DNA from: Pseudomonadota bacterium
GTDB lineage: Bacteria; Pseudomonadota; Gammaproteobacteria; Xanthomonadales; Xanthomonadaceae
NCBI GenBank assembly: GCA_023399815.1
Contig: JAEWOJ010000124.1
Span: 1-11,068 of the forward strand
Length of the DNA: 11,068 bases
Direction: 5' to 3'
Shown piece by piece: positions 7,001 to 11,068 of this stretch. The position numbers and the translations under genes are program-made. The notes under the pieces were generated by a model that worked only from the letters and a program-made list of their open reading frames with translations, did no database searches and was not told the origin of the DNA. The stretch's first letter is position 1, and each line of letters opens with the position of its first letter.

Positions 7001-7325
7001 CCCGTTCGTGCTTGGCGACGGCACCGTGCTGGCCAAGACCTGCTCGGTGGGGTTCGCCTGCCTGCCGTTCGTGGCGGCGTGGCCGGGGGCGCTGGGCTGG
7101 CGCGAGGTGATCGACCTGGCCGACATCGCGCTGTATGCGGTCAAGTCCGGCGGACGCGACGGCTGGGCCGGCATCGAGGCCGGCGAACATGCCGAGCCGG
7201 CCGCCTGGAACGGCGGCCTGCGCGAGTCCCTGCCGGCGTTGCTGGCCTCGGGCCAGCTGCGTATGGTCACCAGCCTGGATGCGGCCCGCGTGGCGGCGGC
7301 GATGGGCGTGGCGGGCCGGGAATGA
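4011..7325 (+). CDS. Membrane sensor diguanylate cyclase: double propeller, Y_Y_Y, GGDEF
   Basis: A 1104-residue protein expected to sense something in the periplasm and make c-di-GMP in the cytoplasm. An N-terminal signal (hydrophobic about 22-38, likely cut after ASA at 39) is followed by about 14 repeats of the LWxGTxxGLxRxD type (first at about residue 71, last at about 675), enough for two seven-bladed Reg_prop propellers. A Y_Y_Y domain follows (about 735-815, with YQYRLRGFD at 758), then a membrane helix (about 821-845), a short coiled coil, and the GGDEF domain (about 875-1050). In it DPLTG is at 878, VDVDHFKRVND at 925-935 supplies metal and substrate contacts, the active site is GGEEF at 967-971, and RASD at 958-961 lies five residues before it, the standard product-inhibition site. 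All key residues are intact. The architecture is that of hybrid two-component propeller sensors with a cyclase in place of the kinase. The start has GGAGG four bases upstream. Signal unknown, carbohydrate plausible. Confidence 0.93.
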   Translation: MSATMGAEHSTFRRGPGRRAVQAWLLALSWLLACGLASATPPRTLRFSQLGLDQGLPQESVLAIAQDPQGFIWFGMQTALARFDGYRFTVYRHDRSDACSLSDNWVQALHVDRSGALWVGTRTGLDRFDAARGCFEHQSLPGWRGDGGVHAIAGDAQGLLWLATPEGVLQLDPVVRQVRAQFRQGADGGLSHGRTGGLVLDAAGNLWVRTLDGVDQLPEGAARFRHFSLPGNIRPEQAGRYVPDVLLPGADGALWIGTQYGLYRCRVRGERLEQLSVPKGLAPGDSINALLYDRAGTLWVGTMQQGLLRLDPGAGAFIDYRHDVGDDGSLADDYVMSLFQDRSGTLWSGTWGAGASRVDLESGGFESWSGSTTGGGGRLSDSRVYGISNGPPGVLWLTTRGGGVNRLDVARQEVRTWRHVPGDAASLPTDATMVSLEDGRGRLWVASDKELGWIDLASGRYAPFPLQARGGVSPLVYCLYRSPGAPQWMWACTRGGLYRIGLEDGSQQLYRHDAAVPGSLAADFVLAVLEDGKGRLWVATVDGGLDRLDPGQTAFRHYRNDPADPASLSSNRVQALYLDHRGRLWAGTAAGINLVEEDARGQVRFRSVTSRDGLFDDSIGGIGESSPGQLWFSTSRGLSRLDTERWQVRNYTGGDGLIRGSYFVGSVARDADGTLYFGGVNGMTGVGPQGVRDNPVPPQVALTDLQVFNRSVRAGPIPGVRLDAPWPTTRSVRLAHGLSMFSIEFAALHYADPARNRYQYRLRGFDRDWMDTDAGRRVATYTNLDPGHYQFQVRAANKDGAWSQGDTTLEIVITPPWWGNWWWRIGGGLLVIGLGTWLYRAHIRRLQLQAQALERRVAERTVELEQARADLEQASLTDPLTGMRNRRFLDQQLDADAGLTVRAYSRALEQRLPLPGDMDLILLLVDVDHFKRVNDEYGHIAGDEVLVQVHQRLRQVVRASDYLVRWGGEEFLVVLRGTARDRAPVVAEHIREAFAMRPFVLGDGTVLAKTCSVGFACLPFVAAWPGALGWREVIDLADIALYAVKSGGRDGWAGIEAGEHAEPAAWNGGLRESLPALLASGQLRMVTSLDAARVAAAMGVAGRE

Positions 7326-7350
7326 CGCCGGGCGCCGGACGGAGGACGGG

Positions 7351-7599
7351 ATGAGGGCGGTGGTGCTGGCGGTCGTGGTCAGCCTGCTGGCCATCGCGCT
7401 GCACGTGGCGCTGTACGTGGTGTTCCGGCGCTGGATGGACCGAGACCTGGCGCTGTCCTTCGCCGGCGACGACGCGGACCGGCGGCGCTACATGCTCGCC
7501 TGCCTGCGGCGCGCGAAGGGCGAGGGCGTCCGGCGCCGCGAACTGCAGGCATGGCTGGAGCGCGAGGCGGCGCGCTACCCGGGCCAGCCATCCCCGTAA
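7351..7599 (+). CDS. Small single-pass membrane protein, hypothetical
   Basis: An 82-residue protein starting MRAVVLAVVV. Residues about 4-25 form one hydrophobic helix, followed by FRRWMDRD and a charged, Arg-rich tail of about 55 residues, so by the positive-inside rule the tail should be cytoplasmic. GGAGG at 7341-7345, five bases before the ATG, is one of the best ribosome sites in the window. The gene starts 25 bp after the cyclase stop, which strongly suggests co-transcription. A longer reading frame begins upstream at 7135 but would overlap the cyclase gene and lacks such a site. I recognise no family. Being made with a membrane diguanylate cyclase, it might bind or tune it, but that is inference from position only. 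Real gene likely; function unknown. Confidence 0.75.
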   Translation: MRAVVLAVVVSLLAIALHVALYVVFRRWMDRDLALSFAGDDADRRRYMLACLRRAKGEGVRRRELQAWLEREAARYPGQPSP

Positions 7600-7650
7600 C
7601 GCGCGGGCAGGCTGCGCCGGGAACCGCCGGGGGCGTTGCCCGCCACGACG

Positions 7651-7676
7651 AAAAACGGCACCGCGTGGGTGCCGTT
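7651..7676 (-). terminator. Intrinsic terminator of the adenosine kinase gene
   Basis: A perfect 9-bp stem, AACGGCACC at 7654-7662 and GGTGCCGTT at 7668-7676, has a five-base loop. On the minus strand it is followed by a T-run (AAAAA at 7651-7655 on the plus strand), 22 bp after the kinase stop. On the plus strand the tail is only CCTGTTT, so it is at best a weak terminator for the cyclase operon. A looser 7-bp inverted pair (7603-7609 with 7637-7643) precedes it. Confidence 0.85.
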
Positions 7677-7698
7677 CCTGTTTCGCCTTCGCGCCGGA

Positions 7699-8631
7699 TC
7701 AGAGCGCGTAGCCGAACTGCTGCTTGAACTGCTCGTTGAACTCGTCGAAGTCGAAGCGCTGGTTCTGGGTGCCCGGGTGCTCGACCTTCAGCGCGCCCAT
7801 CAGGTTGCCCATGCGGCCGATGGTCAGCCAGTCGTAGCCCTTCTGGATGCCGTAGATCAGGCCGGCGCGGAAGGCGTCGCCGCAGCCGGTCGGATCGACC
7901 ACGCGGCGCTCGTGCGCCGGCGGGATGTCGTAGCTCTTTTCCGGGGTGTGGATCACCGCGCCCTTGGGGCCGCGGGTGGTGATGTAGGCCTTCACCCGGC
8001 TGACGATTTCCTGCTCGTTCCAGCCGGTGCGCTCCTGCAGCAGGTTGGACTCGTAGTCGTTGACCACCACGTAGTCGGCCTGCTCGATGAAGGTGCGCAG
8101 TTCCGGGCCGTTGAACAGCGGCATGGCCTGGCCTGGGTCGAAGATGAACGGCACGCCCATCTCCTTGAACTCGACGGCGTTCTGGATCATGCCCTCGCGC
8201 CCGTCCGGGCCGACCAGGCCCAGGGTCACGCCCGGCACGTCCTTCACGTGGTTCTCGTAGGACCGCATCATCGCGCCCGGGTGGAAGGCGGTGATCTGGT
8301 TGTTGTCGTGGTCGGTGGTGATGAACGCCTGCGGGGTGAACAGTTCGTCGATCACGCGCACCCGGCTCAGGTCGATGCCGAGCGTGTCGAAGTGCTCGCG
8401 GTACGGGCCGAAGTCCGAACCCACCGTGCCCATCGGGATCGGCTGGCCGCCGAGCAGGTGCAGGTTGTAGGCGATGTTGCCGGCGCAGCCGCCGAACTCG
8501 CGGCGCATGCGCGGGACCAGGAAGGACACGTTCAGGATGTGCACCTTGTCCGGCAGGATGTGGTTCTTGAACTGGTCCGGGAACACCATGATGGTGTCGA
8601 AGGCAAGGGAACCACAGATCAGAGCGGACAT
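7699..8631 (-). CDS. Adenosine kinase, PfkB family
   Basis: A 310-residue cytoplasmic sugar/nucleoside kinase that should phosphorylate adenosine to AMP with ATP (purine salvage). The N-terminus MSALICGSLAFDTIM is typical of this group. The first PfkB signature region is EFGGCAGNIAYNL (46-58), the NxxE motif is NDYE at 191-194, and the second signature is DPTGCGDAF at 246-254 with catalytic base Asp252 and the anion hole before it. Length is normal. The reading frame continues upstream to an ATG at 8799, but the 56 extra residues are low-complexity GC-rich sequence, so I chose the ATG at 8629-8631. That start lacks a Shine-Dalgarno site; TATAGG ends ten bases before it and could give a very short or leaderless mRNA. 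It is divergent from mreB with 277 bp between, and has its own terminator. Family certain; adenosine rather than ribose or fructose as substrate is likely from overall resemblance. Confidence 0.9.
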   Translation of the reverse strand: MSALICGSLAFDTIMVFPDQFKNHILPDKVHILNVSFLVPRMRREFGGCAGNIAYNLHLLGGQPIPMGTVGSDFGPYREHFDTLGIDLSRVRVIDELFTPQAFITTDHDNNQITAFHPGAMMRSYENHVKDVPGVTLGLVGPDGREGMIQNAVEFKEMGVPFIFDPGQAMPLFNGPELRTFIEQADYVVVNDYESNLLQERTGWNEQEIVSRVKAYITTRGPKGAVIHTPEKSYDIPPAHERRVVDPTGCGDAFRAGLIYGIQKGYDWLTIGRMGNLMGALKVEHPGTQNQRFDFDEFNEQFKQQFGYAL

Positions 8632-8792
8632 CGCGGGCGGGCCTATACAGGTAAGGGGGAAGCGCCGCCATGCGGGCGCAGGCGCGGCGGGCGCGGACCT
8701 GCGCCAAAGTGCATAAGGGTACCGGCTGCGGCGGCGCACGGCCAGAACCCCATGCCGCCGGGGACGCTGTGCGGGGGCCTTCAAACCCATTG

Positions 8793-8815
8793 CGGGCATG
8801 GATTTTCCTTGCCCG
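8793..8815. repeat. 23-bp imperfect palindrome upstream of mreB
   Basis: The arms CGGGCA-T-GGA (8793-8802) and TCC-T-TGCCCG (8806-8815) are complementary at nine of ten positions around TTT, with a single T/T mismatch. The right arm covers the candidate -35 hexamer of mreB (8809-8814), so it could be an operator for an unknown regulator. The remaining stretch, 8632-8792, shows no feature I can support apart from the weak TATAGG near the kinase start. Confidence 0.5.
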
Positions 8816-8837
8816 TGCCGGGGTGGGTTGATAGGCT
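8809..8837 (+). promoter_or_regulatory. Candidate mreB promoter
   Basis: TTGCCC (8809-8814) and TAGGCT (8832-8837) are separated by 17 bp, a sigma-70-like arrangement with a weak -10. GGGTTG at 8825-8830 and CAACCC at 8841-8846 form an inverted pair around the -10. Transcription would start near 8844, leaving a leader of about 65 bases before mreB. Confidence 0.4.
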
Positions 8838-8908
8838 AGCCAACCCCCGATTTCTGCCCATTTTTTCGCCATCCGGCGTGGGCGCGCGCCCTCAGGATCA
8901 CTCCCCAG

Positions 8909-9955
8909 ATGTTCAAGAAACTCCGCGGCATGTTCTCCAATGACCTGTCCATCGACCTGGGCACGGCCAACACCCTCATCTATGTGCGTGGGCAGGGGAT
9001 CGTGCTGAACGAGCCGTCGGTCGTGGCCGTGCGCCAGGACCGCGCCATCGGCGGCACCCGCTCGGTCGCCGCGGTCGGCGCCGAGGCCAAGCAGATGCTG
9101 GGACGCACCCCGGGCCACATCACCACCATCCGCCCGATGAAGGACGGCGTCATCGCCGACTTCACCTACACCGAGGCGATGCTCAAGCACTTCATCAAGA
9201 AGGTGCACAAGTCGCGCGTGCTGCGCCCGAGCCCGCGCGTGCTGGTCTGCGTGCCGGCCGGCTCGACCCAGGTCGAGCGCCGCGCGATCAAGGAATCGGC
9301 CGAGGAGGCCGGCGCCCGCGACGTGTTCCTGATCGAGGAGCCGATGGCCGCGGCGATCGGCGCCGGCATGCCGGTGACCGAGGCGCGCGGCTCGATGGTC
9401 ATCGACATCGGCGGCGGCACCACCGAGGTGGCAGTGATCTCGCTGAACGGCATCGTCTACTCGGCCTCGGTCCGCATCGGCGGCGACCGCTTCGACGAGT
9501 CGATCACCAACTACGTGCGCCGCAACCACGGCATGCTGATCGGCGAGGCCACCGCCGAGCGCATCAAGGTCGAGCTGGGCTGCGCCTACCCGCAGGCGGA
9601 AGTGATCGAGATGGAGATCTCCGGCCGCAACCTCGCCGAGGGCGTGCCGAAGATGATCAAGATCAGCTCCAACGAGGTGCTCGAGGCCCTGCACGAGCCG
9701 CTGTCGGGGATTGTTTCCGCGGTCAAGCTGGCGCTGGAGCAGACCCCGCCGGAACTGTGCGCCGACGTCGCCGAGCGCGGCATCGTGCTGACCGGCGGCG
9801 GCGCCCTGCTGCGCGACCTGGACCGCCTGATCTCCGAGGAAACCGGCCTGCACGTGCAGGTGGCCGACGACCCGCTGACCTGCGTGGCCCGCGGCGGCGG
9901 CCGCGCGCTGGAGCTGGTGGACATGCACGGCAACGAGTTCTTTGCGCCGGAATGA
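8909..9955 (+). CDS. mreB: Rod-shape-determining actin homologue MreB
   Basis: A 348-residue bacterial actin, matching the usual family length (E. coli 347). It forms membrane-attached ATP-dependent filaments that guide lateral cell-wall synthesis with MreC, MreD, RodA and PBP2. The N-terminal MFKKLRGMF is a short amphipathic membrane-binding segment. The phosphate-1 loop is DLGTANT at 16-22, the second phosphate motif DIGGGTTE at 166-173, and the adenosine-site TGGGALL at 295-301. All are intact, with no frameshift. AGGA at 8894-8897 lies eleven bases before the ATG, a rather distant ribosome site. It is the first gene of the mre operon, with mreC following after a 178-bp gap that is unusually long for this operon and is filled by a repeat element. 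Confidence 0.98.
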   Translation: MFKKLRGMFSNDLSIDLGTANTLIYVRGQGIVLNEPSVVAVRQDRAIGGTRSVAAVGAEAKQMLGRTPGHITTIRPMKDGVIADFTYTEAMLKHFIKKVHKSRVLRPSPRVLVCVPAGSTQVERRAIKESAEEAGARDVFLIEEPMAAAIGAGMPVTEARGSMVIDIGGGTTEVAVISLNGIVYSASVRIGGDRFDESITNYVRRNHGMLIGEATAERIKVELGCAYPQAEVIEMEISGRNLAEGVPKMIKISSNEVLEALHEPLSGIVSAVKLALEQTPPELCADVAERGIVLTGGGALLRDLDRLISEETGLHVQVADDPLTCVARGGGRALELVDMHGNEFFAPE

Positions 9956-9959
9956 AGCG

Positions 9960-10121
9960 GGGAACAGGGAAAGGGGAGCAGGGAATGAAAGGCCCTCGGT
10001 TTCCCCGGCACTCCCCGTTTTCCTCTGGGTCGCCGTTGTTTCCATCCGGGATTTCCGTGCCGTGCCATGACCACGGCAGGCGCCGCGCACGTCCATTCCC
10101 CGTTCCCCATTCCCCGTTCCC
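9960..10121. repeat. Intergenic element with inverted G-run heptad arms
   Basis: The left arm (9960-9987) is four tandem heptads of consensus GGGAAYR. The right arm (10094-10121) is four heptads of the complement (CATTCCC and CGTTCCC alternating). Read in the same sense the two arms agree at 24 of 28 positions. The 106-bp interior contains GCCGTG/CACGGC hairpin sequence near 10059-10077 and no gene. The left arm has four GGG runs spaced by four bases on the plus (mRNA) strand, and the right arm has them on the minus strand, so each could form a G-quadruplex; together they could form a 28-bp stem. The element starts five bases after the mreB stop and ends 12 bp before mreC. GGG-containing heptads are known to be enriched in Xanthomonas genomes; that this element is dispersed is inference. 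Confidence 0.75.
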
Positions 10122-10133
10122 AGCAGTCGCGTC

Positions 10134-11068
10134 GTGCCCCCATACGCCGGTCCACCCGTAGCCTCCCGCCAGGGCGATGCCAGCAGCACATTGCGGCTGC
10201 TGGCCTACCTGGCGTTGGCGATCGTCCTGATCGTGCTGGACGACCAGGGCGGCTGGCTGTCGCGCCTGCGCACGCAGGCCGGCCTGGCGGTGCAACCGGT
10301 GTGGGTGCTGGCCGGCCTGCCCGGGCGCGTGGGCGCCTCGGTGCGCGACAACGCCGCCAGCCACAACCAGCTGGTCGCCGAGAACCGCGAGCTGCGCAAC
10401 CAGCTGCTGCTGGCCAATGCGCGCCTGACCCGCCTGCAGACCGCGGCGCTGGACAACGCCCAGCTGCGCGAGCTGCTGAACGTGGCCGAGCGCAGCGGCC
10501 TGGACGTGCAGCTGGCGCCGATCCTGGACATCGACCTGGACCCGGTGAAGCAGCGCCTGGTGCTGGATGCCGGCACCCGCGAGGGCGTGCACATCGGCCA
10601 GGCGGTGATCGACGCCGGCGGCCTGATGGGGCAGGTGATCGCGGTGACTCCGCTGCATTCGACCGTGCTGCTGCTGACCGACCCCGACCACGCGGTGCCG
10701 GTGACGGTGGCGCGCAACGGCGTGCGCCTGATCGCCTACGGCCGCGGCGACCGCCTGGAACTGCGCGACATCCCGCTCAGCGCCGGCGTGGAAGTGGGCG
10801 ACGAGATCGTCACCTCCGGGCTGGGCGGGCGCTTCCCGGCCGGTTTCCCGGTGGGAAAGATCCTGCAGCTGCGGCCCGACGACACCCACGCCTTCCTGGT
10901 CGGCGAGCTGGCGCCGGCGGCCAAGCTGGACCGCGGCCGCGACGTGCTGCTGCTGCGCTCGGTGCCCGAGATTCCGCGCATGCCGGTGACCAGCGGCCTG
11001 GAGCCGGTGGCCGCTGGCGACACCGCGCCCGGCCCGCGCCCGGCGCCGGACACCGCGGCGCCCAGGCC
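10134..11068 (+). CDS. mreC: Rod-shape-determining protein MreC, 5' part
   Basis: The first 311 residues of MreC, still open at the window edge. MreC is a bitopic inner-membrane protein whose periplasmic part joins MreB/MreD to PBP2 and the elongasome. It starts at GTG (MPPYAGPPVASRQGD); the only in-frame stop upstream, TGA at 10068, leaves no ATG or TTG before it, and the first in-frame ATG lies far inside the gene, which is why an ATG-only search misses it. The membrane helix is about residues 20-35 (LRLLAYLALAIVLIVL). A coiled coil covers about 79-125 (AENRELRNQL and on). The paired beta-barrel domain follows, with phrases such as VLDAGTREGVHIGQAVID, GLMGQV, LLLTDPDHAVPV and VTSGLGGRFPAGFPVG. 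A Pro/Ala-rich tail begins near residue 293. There is no Shine-Dalgarno site: the repeat element occupies that position. Confidence 0.95.
   Translation, partial: MPPYAGPPVASRQGDASSTLRLLAYLALAIVLIVLDDQGGWLSRLRTQAGLAVQPVWVLAGLPGRVGASVRDNAASHNQLVAENRELRNQLLLANARLTRLQTAALDNAQLRELLNVAERSGLDVQLAPILDIDLDPVKQRLVLDAGTREGVHIGQAVIDAGGLMGQVIAVTPLHSTVLLLTDPDHAVPVTVARNGVRLIAYGRGDRLELRDIPLSAGVEVGDEIVTSGLGGRFPAGFPVGKILQLRPDDTHAFLVGELAPAAKLDRGRDVLLLRSVPEIPRMPVTSGLEPVAAGDTAPGPRPAPDTAAPR

Noticed and set aside
4079..7354. Plus-strand 1091-codon frame overlapping the cyclase gene
   Set aside because: Out-of-frame shadow with Arg/Ala/Pro/Gly-rich translation; the in-frame product has signal, propeller, Y_Y_Y and GGDEF motifs.
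5337..7394. Minus-strand 685-codon frame opposite the diguanylate cyclase
   Set aside because: Antisense shadow of a gene with clear domains; no recognisable domain and no ribosome site.
8632..8799. Longer start for adenosine kinase (56 extra residues)
   Set aside because: The extension is low-complexity and unlike the family, whose members begin at MSALICGSLAFD or near it.
9991..10093. Possible small gene or sRNA inside the mreBC element
   Set aside because: No frame with a ribosome site or protein-like content; only short hairpin sequence was seen.
7379..10189. Very long minus-strand reading frame (936 codons) across adenosine kinase, mreB and the mreBC gap
   Set aside because: It overlies well-recognised genes in other frames, has low-complexity Arg/Ala/His-rich translation, and reflects scarcity of stop codons in very GC-rich DNA.

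Overview
The window is very GC-rich bacterial chromosome and reads as a gammaproteobacterium of the Xanthomonadaceae/Lysobacteraceae (Xanthomonas, Stenotrophomonas, Lysobacter, Luteimonas, Pseudoxanthomonas group). The basis is the protein sequences (an adenosine-kinase-type PfkB kinase divergent from mreB, a LTA4-hydrolase-like M1 peptidase, a propeller diguanylate cyclase) and intergenic G-run heptads of a kind known from this family. The genus cannot be fixed from the sequence. No tRNA, rRNA, CRISPR array, insertion sequence, phage gene or clear defence system was seen; this is mostly core-type chromosome.

Layout. (1) 1-1073, +: 3' part of an M1 zinc aminopeptidase, closed by an intrinsic terminator (1098-1125) that also faces the convergent tetR. 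(2) 1255-1881, -: TetR/AcrR repressor, divergent from (3) 1962-3065, +: an exported MBL-fold hydrolase of the NAPE-PLD-like type. Their 80-bp gap holds two similar palindromes (TAnAC-N6-GTnTA), the likely operators of the repressor. (4) 3163-3903, +: unrecognised lipoprotein. (5) 4011-7325, +: a 1104-residue membrane sensor (about 14 propeller repeats, Y_Y_Y domain, one membrane helix, GGDEF domain with intact inhibitory site), followed 25 bp later by (6) 7351-7599, +: an 82-residue membrane protein. (7) 7699-8631, -: PfkB-family adenosine kinase with its own terminator. (8) 8909-9955, +: mreB, and (9) 10134 to the window edge, +: mreC, which begins with GTG and has no ATG near its start.

How the parts relate. 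mreB and mreC form the start of the rod-shape operon (MreB filaments linked to the periplasmic wall-synthesis machinery through MreC). The propeller protein should convert a periplasmic signal into cytoplasmic c-di-GMP, and the small membrane protein behind it is a candidate partner. TetR and the MBL hydrolase look like a repressor/target pair.

Most noteworthy non-coding structure: an intergenic element between mreB and mreC (9960-10121) bounded by two inverted arms of four G-run heptads each; the two-operator tetR/MBL region with a probable leaderless tetR transcript; a hairpin that would cover the ribosome-binding site of the diguanylate cyclase; and a near-perfect 23-bp palindrome over the probable mreB -35 region. 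I did not find a convincing wholly new multi-gene system. The best candidates for something undescribed are the propeller cyclase with its small partner, and the heptad-bounded element.
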